From DYCT01 sp051875715 (lineage in GTDB: Bacteria; Bacteroidota; Bacteroidia; Bacteroidales; Bacteroidaceae): a stretch of DNA of 54,396 bases. The stretch covers positions 1 to 54,396 of the forward strand of contig JBJEHD010000051.1 of NCBI GenBank assembly GCA_051875715.1, written 5' to 3'. The notes beneath the pieces were generated by a model. It ran no database searches and was not told the DNA's origin. It worked only from the letters and a program-made list of their open reading frames with translations. Shown here piece by piece: positions 26,554 to 36,300 of the stretch. Position 1 is the first letter of the stretch; the number at the start of each line of letters is the position of its first letter. Both the position numbers and the translations under genes were made by a program.

Positions 26554-27756
26554 TTAGTCTTCTACCCGGCCGGGATAGGCCTCCAGGGCTTTTCGCAAAA
26601 CCACCAAGGCGCGTGCCAAATCTTCTTTCTTCAACACGTAGGCGATGCGCACCTCGTTGCGTCCGGCCCCGGGTGTGGTGTAGAAACCGGACGCAGGGGC
26701 CATGAACACGGTCTGCCCTTCGTACGAAAACTCACTGAGGCACCAGGCGCAGAACTTGTCCGAGTCGTCGACCGGCAGTTTGGCTACCGTGTAGAATGCG
26801 CCCATCGGGATGGGCGAATAGACACCGGGGATGCGGTTGAGCCCGTCAATCAGGCATTTGCGTCGTTCCACATATTCGTCGTACGTTTCGCGCGAATAGG
26901 TTTCGGGAGCATCGAGCGATGCTTCGGCCGCAATTTGTCCGATGAGGGGCGGACTGAGGCGTGCCTGGCAGAATTTCATCACGGCACTGCGTACTTGTTT
27001 GTTTTTCGTGATGAGCGCACCGATGCGGATGCCGCATTCCGAGTATCGTTTCGATACGGAGTCGATGAGCACCACGTTTTCCTCAATGCCTTCCAGATGG
27101 CAGGCCGAGATGTAGGGCGAACCTGTATAGATGAACTCGCGGTACACTTCGTCAGAGAAGAGGAAGAGGTCGTATTTCTTCACCAGGTCCCGTATTTGGT
27201 TCATTTCCTTGCGGGTGTAAAGGTAGCCCGTCGGGTTGTTGGGATTACAGATCAGGATGCCTTTGGTCCGTTCGTTGATGAGGGCTTCGAATTGTTCCAC
27301 CTTGGGCAATGAGAAGCCTTCTTCGATGGTCGTGGCAATGGTCCGGATTTTGGCTCCGGCCGAGATGGCAAAGGCCATGTAGTTGGCGTAGGCCGGTTCG
27401 GGTACGATAATCTCGTCGCCCGGATTCAGACACGACATGAAGGCGAACAAGACGGCCTCCGATCCACCCGAGGTAATGATGATGTCATCGGCGGTGAGAT
27501 TGATGTTGTACTTCTTATAGTAGAGGGTCAGTTTCTCGCGATAGCTTCGATAGCCGTCGCTGGGGCTGTATTCCAAGATGGTGCGGTCGATATTTCGGAT
27601 AGCATCGAGGGCGGCCTTCGGGGTGGGCAAGTCGGGTTGTCCGATGTTGAGGTGGAACACATGGATGCCGCGTCCCTTGGCTGCTTCGGCCAGCGGGGCC
27701 AGTTTCCGAATAGGCGATGCGGGCATTTCTGTTCCGCGGATGGATATGCTTGGCAT
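26554..27756 (-). CDS. Pyridoxal-phosphate-dependent aminotransferase, class I/II (AspC-like)
   Basis: A 400-residue fold-type I aminotransferase. FHLNIGQPDLPTP is the N-terminal substrate loop; TSGGSEAV binds cofactor phosphate. NPNNPTG (171-177) is the PLP-contact motif, and DSVSKRYSECGIRIG contains the Schiff-base lysine K236 followed by the conserved arginine GxRxG-like segment. Donor specificity (aspartate, aromatic or branched) is not readable from sequence. It lies 24 bp before the permease gene and 48 bp after queE. A link to iorAB is possible because aminotransferases make arylpyruvates, but they are not in one operon. Confidence 0.93.
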   Translation of the reverse strand: MPSISIRGTEMPASPIRKLAPLAEAAKGRGIHVFHLNIGQPDLPTPKAALDAIRNIDRTILEYSPSDGYRSYREKLTLYYKKYNINLTADDIIITSGGSEAVLFAFMSCLNPGDEIIVPEPAYANYMAFAISAGAKIRTIATTIEEGFSLPKVEQFEALINERTKGILICNPNNPTGYLYTRKEMNQIRDLVKKYDLFLFSDEVYREFIYTGSPYISACHLEGIEENVVLIDSVSKRYSECGIRIGALITKNKQVRSAVMKFCQARLSPPLIGQIAAEASLDAPETYSRETYDEYVERRKCLIDGLNRIPGVYSPIPMGAFYTVAKLPVDDSDKFCAWCLSEFSYEGQTVFMAPASGFYTTPGAGRNEVRIAYVLKKEDLARALVVLRKALEAYPGRVED

Positions 27757-27804
27757 AGTTGTATAGTATAATAATGTATTGTTTTCAGTTTGTTTGGGTT
27801 GGTT

Positions 27805-28347
27805 TCAGCGAACACCGATAAATTTGTGTGTCTGTAGGCTCAGCCTCCATCGGGGATGCTGCAGAACGTAGTCGACCACGGCTTCGGTGTTTTCGCCCGA
27901 GCAGGGTTGCAGGCAGTAGACGCGTGCGGGCAGTTGTTCGTAGGCGGTGAGGTCTTGTCCGAGGTAGACCACCTTGAGTTCGTCGATGCGGTTCACGGCC
28001 AACTTTCCGCCGGCTTTCGGTGAGCAGGTGACCCAATCGACGGATTCGGGCAGGGGGTATGTCCCGTTGGTTTCGACCTGGACATAACGGCCCGAGGCGT
28101 GCAGGCGTTCGATGAGCGAGGGGGTGAGTTGCATGCCGGGTTCGCCTCCGGTCAGAACGACGTGGCGTGCCGGGTATTGGCAGACGTGGCGGACGATGTC
28201 CTCTTCCGCCATTTCTTGTCCGTGGACGTGGTCGGTGTCGCAGAACGGGCAGCACAGGTTGCATCCTGCCAGACGGACAAACACGGCGGGTGTGCCCGTG
28301 TAGAATCCTTCGCCCTGTACGCTGTAGAATAGTTCGTTCACCTTCAT
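27805..28347 (-). CDS. queE: 7-carboxy-7-deazaguanine synthase (radical SAM)
   Basis: A 180-residue protein from the start MKVNELFYSVQGEGFYTGTP, chosen because the ATG overlaps the queD stop by 4 bp (ATGA) and the homology begins there. The SAM-cluster motif is CNLCCPFC (CxxxCxxC), and LTGGEPGMQL follows. It converts 6-carboxy-tetrahydropterin into 7-carboxy-7-deazaguanine, the ring-contracted precursor of queuosine. It is the short QueE form. Coupled translation with queD, which supplies its substrate. Confidence 0.95.
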   Translation of the reverse strand: MKVNELFYSVQGEGFYTGTPAVFVRLAGCNLCCPFCDTDHVHGQEMAEEDIVRHVCQYPARHVVLTGGEPGMQLTPSLIERLHASGRYVQVETNGTYPLPESVDWVTCSPKAGGKLAVNRIDELKVVYLGQDLTAYEQLPARVYCLQPCSGENTEAVVDYVLQHPRWRLSLQTHKFIGVR

Positions 28348-28700
28348 TCGTCCCATCCCTCCATGGCTTCGTCGCGGATGTAGATGGCCTGATTGCCTTC
28401 CGACTCTTGCACGCATACTTTGTAGCACGTCTCTATCTGGTCGCACACCCAGCGGGCGATGTTCTCGGCCGTGGGGTTGAAAGGAAGTACCTCGTTGAGG
28501 TTCTGGTGGTCGAGCCGGTTTTTGATGGCTTTCTTGATGTGCGAGAAATCCACCACCATGCCTTCGGCATTCAGTTCACGCGAGCGGCAATAGACGGTGA
28601 TAATCCAGTTGTGTCCGTGCAGGCGTTGGCATTTGCTTTCGTACGTCAGGTCCAACTGGTGCGAGGCCGACACTTCCATCCTTTTCTTGACGATGTACAT
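28344..28700 (-). CDS. queD: 6-carboxy-5,6,7,8-tetrahydropterin synthase
   Basis: A 118-residue protein starting MYIVKKRMEVSASHQL; upstream in-frame codons lack homology. Zinc ligands are the histidine in SASHQL and the pair in HGHNW; the catalytic cysteine is in SKCQRLHGH. Later, HQNLNEV and NPTAENIARWV are conserved QueD blocks. It makes 6-carboxy-tetrahydropterin from dihydroneopterin triphosphate in the queuosine pathway. The 4-bp overlap with queE forms a two-gene operon; the 81-bp gap upstream probably holds the promoter. Confidence 0.95.
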   Translation of the reverse strand: MYIVKKRMEVSASHQLDLTYESKCQRLHGHNWIITVYCRSRELNAEGMVVDFSHIKKAIKNRLDHQNLNEVLPFNPTAENIARWVCDQIETCYKVCVQESEGNQAIYIRDEAMEGWDE

Positions 28701-28781
28701 AGATTTCGTTCTTTCGTTCGTTTTAGTTTGCAAAATACGCAACAATTCTCGACATCTGCAAGCGAAAGCGGCCGAAGAATT

Positions 28782-29201
28782 TCATGTTTGTTCGGGCAAT
28801 CCCTCGCCTTGGATGTCGACGATTGTGTCGATGGGCAGCACGTGCCCGTTGTCGAGGGTGAGGGTGCGGGCGTTCTCGTTCCATTTGCAGACGCGTCCGC
28901 TGAAAGTGGCGTACGAGCCTCCTGCCTTCCGCCGGTCGGGGACGAAGCAGGTGAATGCGACGGCCGGTCCTTCGCCGAGCCGGTCGAGCAGATAGCGCAA
29001 CTTGTTGTCCAGATGGGCCGGACGGTAGGCGTCGGGGGTAAACGGCTCGGTGTAACGGGCGGATTCGTTCAATGCCTCGCGATGTCCGCTGAGGGCGGCG
29101 AAGGGGGCGAACTGGGCGGCGCGTGCCTTCATGGGCATCGGCGGATGATGGACCGAAACCGGGTGGGGAAGGTGGATGATGTCGTCGTAGTCGGTGCTCA
29201 T
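28782..29201 (-). CDS. YolD-like protein
   Basis: A 139-residue protein. The start MSTDYDDIIHLPHPVSVHHP overlaps the stop of the polymerase gene by 4 bp (ATGA), which decides this start over a much longer in-frame extension antisense to nothing real. RAAQFAPFAALSGHREALNE is the hallmark of the YolD-like family, which is often encoded beside Y-family polymerases. The C-terminal half reads FSGRVCKWNENARTLTLDNG, consistent with a small beta-barrel. Function is poorly known; the context suggests a partner of the translesion polymerase. Confidence 0.88.
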   Translation of the reverse strand: MSTDYDDIIHLPHPVSVHHPPMPMKARAAQFAPFAALSGHREALNESARYTEPFTPDAYRPAHLDNKLRYLLDRLGEGPAVAFTCFVPDRRKAGGSYATFSGRVCKWNENARTLTLDNGHVLPIDTIVDIQGEGLPEQT

Positions 29202-30703
29202 GCCTTGTGTCCTCCTATCTGTTTGTTTCGTTCGATGGCCGTCGCCCCTTCTGCCAGGTTCAGTCCGCGCAGGACGGCGTTCTTGCCGAATTTCTGCTGG
29301 ATGTTGAGCAGGGTTTCCTGCATGCGCCGTTCTTTGGCCAGGGCTTCCCGTCTGATTCGGGGTGACTGGCCGGTGGCTTCGTAGTCGGTGAAGAGTTCGA
29401 GTTGAATGGGTGCTTGACGGGCCTTGTAGGTTGCTTCGTCCACCACATGGTTGATGGTCAGATTCAATCTTCGCACCAGCAGGCCGGGCTGTACGATGCG
29501 GTCGAACAGGCGTTTGGTGGCATCGGTCAGCTGATGGGTCGACGAGGTGTGGCTTTCCAGGCGAATGGATCCGTGGGCGGCTTTGGGCACCTTCCGGCCG
29601 TAGTGGTCGGTCACGACGGGGCCGTCGTAGCCTGGTGTGGCGAGGCTTTCGACGTCGTAGCCCACGGTCAGCACCAACTGGTCGGTCAGCATACGTTTGC
29701 CCACCAGGTCGAGAGCGGCGGCTTCGGCCATTTCTTCCACCACCACGCGAGCCTTGCAGGTGTCGTAGGGGCAGGTCAGCACTTGTCCGTGGCTGAACGA
29801 ACTGCTTTCCGGGCGGTAGGCTTTCACGTCGGCCATTGTGCAGGGTTCCCATCCCCAGGCATGGTCGATGAGCAGTTCGGCATTGATGCCGAACAGACGG
29901 TAGAGGAGTTCCTCGTTCTGCAGCGAGCAACGGGCCAGTTTGCCCATCGTGTCGATGCCGTAGCAGGCCAGTCGCTCGGCAATACCGTGTCCCACGCGCC
30001 AGAAACGTGTCAGCGGCTTGTAGTCCCAGAGTTCGCGCCGATAGGTGGCTTCGTCCAGTTGGGCGATGCGTACGCCGTCTTTGTCGGCCGGCATCCGCTT
30101 GGCCATGATGTCCATGGCTATCTTGCACAGGTACAGGTTGGTGCCGATGCCGGCCGTGGCGGTGATTCCCGTTCGGGCCAGCACCTCGCGGATGAGTGTC
30201 TGGGTCAGTTCGTAGGCCGTCTTTCGGTAGGTCATGAGGTAGGCGGTCATGTCGATGAAAACTTCATCGATGGAGTAGGGGTGTATGTCCTCCGGGGCAA
30301 TGTGTTTCAGGTAGGTTTCGTACACCAGCTTGCTGTAGCGGATGTAGAGCGCCATGCGGGGCGGAGCGATGATGTAGTCCACCTCCCAGTCGGGGTGGGT
30401 TTGCAGGGCGGTGTCGTCGGTCGAGCGTCCCGCTGTCCGGTGGTTGGCGGTGCGGGCTCTCCGTTCGCGGTTTACCTCCCTGATGCGTTGCACCACTTCG
30501 AATAGGCGTGCTCGGCCGGCTATTCCATAGGCCTTGAGCGAGGGCGACACGGCCAGGCAGATGGTCTTCTCCGTCCGGCTGACATCGGCCACGACCAGAT
30601 TGGTCGTGAGCGGGTCGAGTCCGCGTTCGACGCATTCCACCGAGGCGAAAAACGATTTCAGGTCGATGGCTACATAGGTCCGGTCGGTTGCAGGGCTGGT
30701 CAT
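29198..30703 (-). CDS. Y-family DNA polymerase (DinB/UmuC-like)
   Basis: A 501-residue translesion polymerase. AIDLKSFFASVECVERGLDP holds the first catalytic aspartate and the steric loop; PYSIDEVFIDMTAYL holds the SIDE motif and second acidic pair. GIGTNLYLCKIAMDIMAK is the thumb HhH region. The little-finger domain follows, and the C-terminal 120 residues are longer than in E. coli Pol IV. It would copy damaged DNA. It forms an operon with the YolD-like gene. No LexA-type operator was recognised upstream, since the gene begins 7 bp after the EamA gene. Confidence 0.92.
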   Translation of the reverse strand: MTSPATDRTYVAIDLKSFFASVECVERGLDPLTTNLVVADVSRTEKTICLAVSPSLKAYGIAGRARLFEVVQRIREVNRERRARTANHRTAGRSTDDTALQTHPDWEVDYIIAPPRMALYIRYSKLVYETYLKHIAPEDIHPYSIDEVFIDMTAYLMTYRKTAYELTQTLIREVLARTGITATAGIGTNLYLCKIAMDIMAKRMPADKDGVRIAQLDEATYRRELWDYKPLTRFWRVGHGIAERLACYGIDTMGKLARCSLQNEELLYRLFGINAELLIDHAWGWEPCTMADVKAYRPESSSFSHGQVLTCPYDTCKARVVVEEMAEAAALDLVGKRMLTDQLVLTVGYDVESLATPGYDGPVVTDHYGRKVPKAAHGSIRLESHTSSTHQLTDATKRLFDRIVQPGLLVRRLNLTINHVVDEATYKARQAPIQLELFTDYEATGQSPRIRREALAKERRMQETLLNIQQKFGKNAVLRGLNLAEGATAIERNKQIGGHKA

Positions 30704-30710
30704 TGCTGCC

Positions 30711-31637
30711 TCATTTCTTTCCTTTTTGGATGATGTAGATGCCGGCTGCGGCCAGGGTGCCGGCTATGACGTATTGGATGCGGAATTCTTCGCCCAAACA
30801 AAGGCATGATGTGACAGCCCCGACGACGGGAATGAGCGAGTTGTAGATGGCCACCTTACCGACAGGATTGCACGTGAGCAGTTTGTTGTAGAGCGTGAAT
30901 CCGACGGTGGAGATGCCCACCAGAGCGGCCAGGATAGCCAGTCCCCAAGGAGTGATACGCGGCAGGACGGCTCCTGTCAGCAAAGCGGGGACGAGTAACA
31001 GAATGCCGCCAAGGGCCAGGCTGTAGCCCGTCCCGACAAAAACATCGACTCTCCGGCCGAGGCTACGTGTCAGCAGTGAGGCCAGAGCACCGCACAAGGC
31101 ATTGAGGATAATCATGCCGTCGCCCAGCCAGGTAAAAGCACCGCTACCGCCTTTGCCGGCGTGCAGAGCCAGGATGCCGGCGAATCCGACCACGCAGCCT
31201 GCCGCCCGCCGCAGTGTGAACCGTTCGCCTTTGAAGAACAGACAGGACAGCAATACAACGGCGAAGACGCTCAGTGAGTTGAGGATGGCGGCTCGTGCGC
31301 CTTGACTGTGGGACAGACCGATGTAGAAAAAGGCGTAGTGGAGAGTGGTGTTGAGCAGGGCGAACAGCAGGACGAAGCCTCCGTCTGTTTTTCGCCGGAG
31401 GGCGAAGGGGCGGTGGGCAGCCTTGGCCACACCGAGGATGATGAGCCCGGACAAACTGAAGCGGATACCGGCGAACAGCATCTTGCCGGCAGTCATGTCG
31501 GGCGTGATGGCAAACGCCTCGAAGCCCAATTTGATGAGTGGGTAGGCCCATCCCCATGCGATGGCGGCGGTCAGTGCGAGCAGCGATACGGCGATGGGAT
31601 GGCGAAAAAGGTCTGTCGGACAGGAGTTCGGTTTCAT
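30711..31637 (-). CDS. EamA/DMT-family inner-membrane transporter
   Basis: A 308-residue protein with about ten predicted membrane helices in two EamA halves. AAIAWGWAYPLIKLGFEAF starts the first half; FALLNTTLHYAFFYIGLSHS and NSLSVFAVVLLSCLFFKGE are typical, and the second half includes ILNALCGALASLLTR and IYNSLIPVVGAVTSCLCLGE. The C-terminus is basic. Such proteins usually export metabolites or amino acids; substrate is unknown. It is 12 bp downstream of hrpB and 7 bp upstream of the polymerase gene. Confidence 0.9.
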   Translation of the reverse strand: MKPNSCPTDLFRHPIAVSLLALTAAIAWGWAYPLIKLGFEAFAITPDMTAGKMLFAGIRFSLSGLIILGVAKAAHRPFALRRKTDGGFVLLFALLNTTLHYAFFYIGLSHSQGARAAILNSLSVFAVVLLSCLFFKGERFTLRRAAGCVVGFAGILALHAGKGGSGAFTWLGDGMIILNALCGALASLLTRSLGRRVDVFVGTGYSLALGGILLLVPALLTGAVLPRITPWGLAILAALVGISTVGFTLYNKLLTCNPVGKVAIYNSLIPVVGAVTSCLCLGEEFRIQYVIAGTLAAAGIYIIQKGKK

Positions 31638-31649
31638 GATGTGACGGGG

Positions 31650-34130
31650 TTAGGGGTGGGTGTTCGGTTGCCGCCGTTTCACGCCCCTGACGGCTTCGGC
31701 CTCCAACGGGTTGTCTGGCCATTCATGCTTGGGATAGCGGCGGCGGAGTTCTTTGCGTACCTCAAAATAGGCGTTTTGCCAGAAGCTGCGGAGGTCCTGT
31801 GTCAGCTGTACGGGTTTGAACCCCGGAGAGAGCAGTTCCATAAGGACGGGCCGCCGGCCGTCGTCCACACGGGGGGTGTCCGTCAGGCCAAAGCACTCCT
31901 GCAGACGTACGCTCACAACAGGTGCATCGGCTCCGGGGCGGTAGTCCACTGCGATACGGCTTCCGCTGGGCATGACCAGGTGGGTTGGGGCGAAACGTTG
32001 TACGGCTTGTTGTTGTTCGTAAGAGAACAGCCCTTCGATGACTTGGCAGAGGTCTATCTTCTTTAGTTCGGCCGTTGAGTCGGCCTTGCCGATGTAGAGG
32101 GGCAACCAGGCGTCGGCCTTGCGTAGCAGGGCCTCGGTGTCGACGTCGGGCAAGTCAAGTTCGGGATGCCAAGTTGATACGGCGGCCACCCGCAGTTGTA
32201 GTCGGCGTACGCGCTCGTCGAAGTTGAACATCCGCACGCCTTCTTTCTTGGCGGCTTCGACCACGATGCGCACAACCTGTTCGCGTGCCACGTCGGCTGC
32301 AGGTCGTGTGGCCAGGACGAGGGCACCCAGCCGACATTCCGAGCGTGCCACCACCTTTCCTTGTGTGCTGTCCCAACTCAGATTGTCGCGCCATGCGGCC
32401 TGACGGAGCACGTCATCGCGCTCCACCGGGGTGGCCAGGAAGATGCGGTTGCCGCAGGCGGCCACGGCCAGCAGCGGGGCGGCAGCCAGGTCGTCTGCAT
32501 CGTCGATACCCACCATGTCTCCGCTGGCCAGTTTGTACGTGTTGTGCCCTGCCAAGGCAGCGATGCGCTCGGGGTATGCGGCGGCCACTAAGCGCCCAAC
32601 GAGGGCGGCGTCGGGTGCTGTGTTGTCGGCATCGGCCTGTACCATCTTTCGGTAGAGGGTGGCGATGCGCTCGATGCGCGCCCATGCCCCTTCGGGCCTG
32701 CGGTTGCGTGCTTGGCGCAAGCGGACGAGGCGCAGGTGGATGTCCACCCCTTCGGAAGGGGGCAGTGGGTCTTTCTCTTCCAGCAAGGCGGCCAGGTCGG
32801 TTGCCAGGGCGCGTTGTTTGCCGTCGGTGGCGCACAATAGCAGTTGGGCCATGCGTGGGTGGCAGGGCAGGGCGGCCAGTCGACGTCCGTGCGGCGTGAT
32901 TCGTCCGTTATCGTCCAATGCGCCTAACAGGCGCAGCAGGCTTCGGGCCTGCATCAGATGGACTTTTGGGGGAGGGGTGAGCCAGGGCAGGCGTTCGAGG
33001 TCGGGTTCGCCCCATGTGGCAATGTCGAGCACGAGCGAGGCCAGATCGGCTTCCTCTATTTCGGGCCGACGGGTTTCGTCCATTCGGTCCTCGGTGGCTT
33101 TGGTCCACAGGCGGTAGCAGTGTCCGTCGGCTGTTCGTCCGGCACGTCCGCTGCGTTGTCGGGCCATGTCGAGCGAGATGCGTACGGTCTGCAGGCGGCT
33201 TAGTCCGCTGCGTGGGTCGAACACCGGCCGGCGACACAGACCTGCGTCCACCACCACGCCCACACCTTCGATGGTGATGGATGTCTCGGCCAGCGGGGTG
33301 GCCAGCACTACCTTGCGTCGACCTACAGGAGCAGGGAGGATGGCCCGTCGCTGGTCTTCGCCGGACATCAGGCCGTATAACGGACAGAGAAGGGTGTCTC
33401 CCAGTTGTCCGGAAAGCAACTCTTCACATTTGCGTATTTCGGCTTGTCCGGGCAGGAAGGCCAGGATGCTACCTTCGTGTTCGCGCAAGGCGCGTACGAT
33501 GGTCCGGGCCACGTCGGTGGCGCAGTGGACCGTATCGGTCTCCTGACCATGGATGATGTCTACGTCGTACATTCGGCCTTCGCTTTGCAAATGGGGGGCG
33601 TCGAAGGCGCGGCAAAGGGGCTGTGTGTCGAGGGTGGCCGAGAGGACGAGCAGTTGCAGGTCGGGGCGCACCCAGGTCTGTGTGGCGCGGGCCATGGCGA
33701 AGGCCATGTCGGTGGTCAGGCTTCGTTCGTGGAATTCGTCGAAGATGAGAACAGCCACGTCTTCCAGAAAGGGGTCTTCCGCGAGCAAGCGGGGCAGGAT
33801 GCCCTCGGTGATGACCTCGATGCGGGTGTCGGCCGAGGTCCGGGTCTCGAAGCGCATCCGACAGCCTACCGTCCGGCCTACGGGTTCGCCCAACATGGCG
33901 GCCATGCGTTCTGCCACCTGTCTGGCGGCGATGCGTCGTGGCTCGAGCATCAGGATGCGTCCGTTCCCGACGGACTGCAGTAGCACCAGGGGGAGTAGTG
34001 TCGACTTGCCCGCTCCGGGTGGGGCGGTCAGCACCAGCCGCGGATGGCGCTTCAGCGCGTCGACGGCCTGCTGGGCGATGGCGCCTACCGGCAGTTGGTG
34101 CAGGTAGGGCGAAAGGCGTTCGTCCGTCAT
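31650..34130 (-). CDS. hrpB: ATP-dependent helicase HrpB
   Basis: An 826-residue DExH helicase. Walker A is GAGKST (39-44), and the Walker B box is DEFH (131-134), the variant normal for HrpB. VLSATLDTQPL is motif III; QRSGRAGRTADGHCYRLW is motif VI. The C-terminal HrpB-specific domain includes VAVDYRPGADAPVVSVRLQE-like sequence and PRVDDGRRPVLMELLSPGFK. Bacterial HrpB is a putative RNA helicase of uncertain role. Length matches the family (about 800-850). Confidence 0.93.
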   Translation of the reverse strand: MTDERLSPYLHQLPVGAIAQQAVDALKRHPRLVLTAPPGAGKSTLLPLVLLQSVGNGRILMLEPRRIAARQVAERMAAMLGEPVGRTVGCRMRFETRTSADTRIEVITEGILPRLLAEDPFLEDVAVLIFDEFHERSLTTDMAFAMARATQTWVRPDLQLLVLSATLDTQPLCRAFDAPHLQSEGRMYDVDIIHGQETDTVHCATDVARTIVRALREHEGSILAFLPGQAEIRKCEELLSGQLGDTLLCPLYGLMSGEDQRRAILPAPVGRRKVVLATPLAETSITIEGVGVVVDAGLCRRPVFDPRSGLSRLQTVRISLDMARQRSGRAGRTADGHCYRLWTKATEDRMDETRRPEIEEADLASLVLDIATWGEPDLERLPWLTPPPKVHLMQARSLLRLLGALDDNGRITPHGRRLAALPCHPRMAQLLLCATDGKQRALATDLAALLEEKDPLPPSEGVDIHLRLVRLRQARNRRPEGAWARIERIATLYRKMVQADADNTAPDAALVGRLVAAAYPERIAALAGHNTYKLASGDMVGIDDADDLAAAPLLAVAACGNRIFLATPVERDDVLRQAAWRDNLSWDSTQGKVVARSECRLGALVLATRPAADVAREQVVRIVVEAAKKEGVRMFNFDERVRRLQLRVAAVSTWHPELDLPDVDTEALLRKADAWLPLYIGKADSTAELKKIDLCQVIEGLFSYEQQQAVQRFAPTHLVMPSGSRIAVDYRPGADAPVVSVRLQECFGLTDTPRVDDGRRPVLMELLSPGFKPVQLTQDLRSFWQNAYFEVRKELRRRYPKHEWPDNPLEAEAVRGVKRRQPNTHP

Positions 34131-34161
34131 GGCGGGTCGTAGGGGATGGGAGAATGGGGAC

Positions 34162-36069
34162 TTACTTCTTGTCCAACACCTCGAAACTGGAGTTTTTGCT
34201 GATAAACTCGGGCACGATGTCCTTCATCATGGCCACGGTGGCCATCTGATCGAAGGTACGGCTCGTGTCGACCAGTTTTTGGATGCGCTCCCTCACCTCG
34301 TCGAAATCATATTCGCGCACGTTGGCAATCATGATTTTCTTGTGGTGCGTCGGACGGGTCAGTTCTTTGTTGTTGAGCAGTTCTTCGTAGAGTTTTTCGC
34401 CGTGCCGCAATCCGGTGAACTTGATTTTCACGTCGGTGCGTCCCGATAGGGAAATCATGCGCTTGGCCAGGTCGACAATCTTGACGGGGCTTCCCATGTC
34501 GAAGATGTAGATTTCGCCTCCGCCTCCCATGCTTCCGGCCTCCAATACCAGCCGGCATGCTTCGGGGATGGTCATGAAGTAGCGGATGATGTCGGGGTGT
34601 GTCACGGTGACGGGGCCTCCGCGTTGTATTTGTTCTTTGAAGCGGGGGATGACCGATCCGTTCGAGCCCAGTACGTTTCCGAAACGGGTGGTGATGAATT
34701 TGACCGAATGGTCGCCCTCGTGCTGTAGTTTCTTGGCCAGCGACTGGATGTAGATTTCCGCCAATCGTTTCGAACATCCCATCACGTTGGTGGGATTGAC
34801 GGCCTTGTCGGTGGAAATCATGACGAATTTCTCTGCTTCGTACTTGACGGCCAGGTCCGCCATGTTCCGCGAACCGGCCACGTTGACGCGGATGGCTTCG
34901 GTGACGTTGTCCTCCATCATCGGCACGTGCTTGTAGGCGGCAGCGTGGAAGATGTACTGCGGACGGTATTGGCGGAAGATGGTCTCCATACGGCTCAGGT
35001 CGGATACATCGGCCATGACGGTGACGGCGTCGATGTTTCGCCAGTAGTCCTGCAACTCAAGGCGGATGTCGTGCAAGGGCGTTTCTGCCTGGTCCACCAA
35101 GATGAGTTTGTAGGGGTTGAATGAGGCCACCTGCCTCATGATTTCGCTGCCGATGGAGCCGGCTGCGCCGGTTATCATCACACGTTTTCCTTCGAGGTGG
35201 GAGGCTATCTTGCGCATGTCGACCTCGATGGGTTCACGCGGCAACAGGTCTTCTATCTGTATCTCCTTCAGTTGGGTATGGTCCAGGGTCTGACCGTTCC
35301 ATTCGCTCAAGGGTGGGGCGGTCAACAGTTTCACGTGATGGGCCAGCAACTTGTCGGCAAAGGGCGATCCGCTCAGTTCGTGCAGTTTCGAGGGGGAAAT
35401 GATGACCACGCTCACGCCTCGGTCGTCGAGCGTGTCGAGCAGGGCGTCGTTGTTTGGATAGACGGGCACACCCATCATCACCTTGTTTCTCAGTTCGGGC
35501 TCGTCGGCGATGAAGCCGCGCAGTCGGTAGCGGTTCTTCAGGTTGGCCCGGATGGATTTGGCGATGTTGATGCCGGCCTCCTTGGCACCGTAGATGCACA
35601 CGTTGACGCTTCGCCGTCCGTCGAAATGGGCCGACTCGTACATCAGTTTTACCACGATGCGCGAACAGGCCATCAGGGCAAAGTTGAGGATGTAGGCAAT
35701 AAAGATGGTGCTGAAGGGGACAACCTCTGCCTGTCCGATGGCTGTGCAGAGCGAGTTACCCAACACGAGGGCTATATAACTGATGGTCAGGGCCACGAAG
35801 ATGCGCATGATGTCGACGAACGACGAGTAGCGCAGCACGCCCAGATAGGTACGGAAACAGCGGAAAAAGAACACGTTGGCCACGACGGCGGCCAGCAGGA
35901 ACAGGCTCAACCCCTTCATGGGCAGGTCGATGCTTTCTTCTACCATGTCGTAGCGGAGGAAGACGGCGGCCATGCACGAAACGATGACCATGGATATGTC
36001 GAGCAGCAGTACGGCCCAGATGGGCAGCACTTTGGCCGAGAGATAGGCGCGTAAGAAATTTGTTCTCAT
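34162..36069 (-). CDS. Membrane-bound nucleotide-sugar 4,6-dehydratase/epimerase (WbpM/PglF/CapD-like)
   Basis: A 635-residue protein from the start MRTNFLRAYLSAKVLPIWAV. An in-frame ATG at 36216 would add 49 residues without family character. Four N-terminal membrane helices (about 14-130) are followed by a CoA-binding-like Rossmann domain (VCIYGAKEAGINIAKSIR) and a catalytic SDR domain. MITGAAGSIGSEIMRQVA binds NAD(P); VMISTDKAVNPTNVMGCSKR holds the catalytic TDK triad in place of the usual YxxxK. It would convert UDP-GlcNAc to a 4-keto-6-deoxy sugar for surface polysaccharide or protein glycosylation. No other glycan synthesis genes are adjacent. Confidence 0.92.
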   Translation of the reverse strand: MRTNFLRAYLSAKVLPIWAVLLLDISMVIVSCMAAVFLRYDMVEESIDLPMKGLSLFLLAAVVANVFFFRCFRTYLGVLRYSSFVDIMRIFVALTISYIALVLGNSLCTAIGQAEVVPFSTIFIAYILNFALMACSRIVVKLMYESAHFDGRRSVNVCIYGAKEAGINIAKSIRANLKNRYRLRGFIADEPELRNKVMMGVPVYPNNDALLDTLDDRGVSVVIISPSKLHELSGSPFADKLLAHHVKLLTAPPLSEWNGQTLDHTQLKEIQIEDLLPREPIEVDMRKIASHLEGKRVMITGAAGSIGSEIMRQVASFNPYKLILVDQAETPLHDIRLELQDYWRNIDAVTVMADVSDLSRMETIFRQYRPQYIFHAAAYKHVPMMEDNVTEAIRVNVAGSRNMADLAVKYEAEKFVMISTDKAVNPTNVMGCSKRLAEIYIQSLAKKLQHEGDHSVKFITTRFGNVLGSNGSVIPRFKEQIQRGGPVTVTHPDIIRYFMTIPEACRLVLEAGSMGGGGEIYIFDMGSPVKIVDLAKRMISLSGRTDVKIKFTGLRHGEKLYEELLNNKELTRPTHHKKIMIANVREYDFDEVRERIQKLVDTSRTFDQMATVAMMKDIVPEFISKNSSFEVLDKK

Positions 36070-36228
36070 CGTGAAACGTTTTTGTTTTTGTATTCTTTCT
36101 GTCGGCGGCGAGGGGACCGTGTCAAAATACGAGATTTTTGTACAGCCTCCAAGGTGTTTCAGAAAGCCAAAAGCGCAGCCGCAGATTGGCCGTTCTGACA
36201 CATCGCTTTCCGCCATGCTTTAGAGCGG

Positions 36229-36236
36229 CAAAGATA
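36229..36236 (-). promoter_or_regulatory. Promoter for the nucleotide-sugar dehydratase gene
   Basis: Minus-strand TATCTTTG (-7) with TTTG at 36260-36263 (-33), 23 bp apart. The predicted start near 36225 leaves a leader of about 155 nt before the chosen start at 36069. Confidence 0.55.
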
Positions 36237-36300
36237 GTTCATTCTGTCGAACTAAGAAACAAAACCGGAAGAGATTGCTTGTTCCATCTCCATTTATGCG

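Noticed and set aside
36070..36216. An N-terminal 49-residue extension of the nucleotide-sugar dehydratase from the ATG at 36216
   Set aside because: The extension is cysteine- and proline-rich without family similarity, and the membrane domain begins at MRTNFLRAYL; more likely an untranslated leader.
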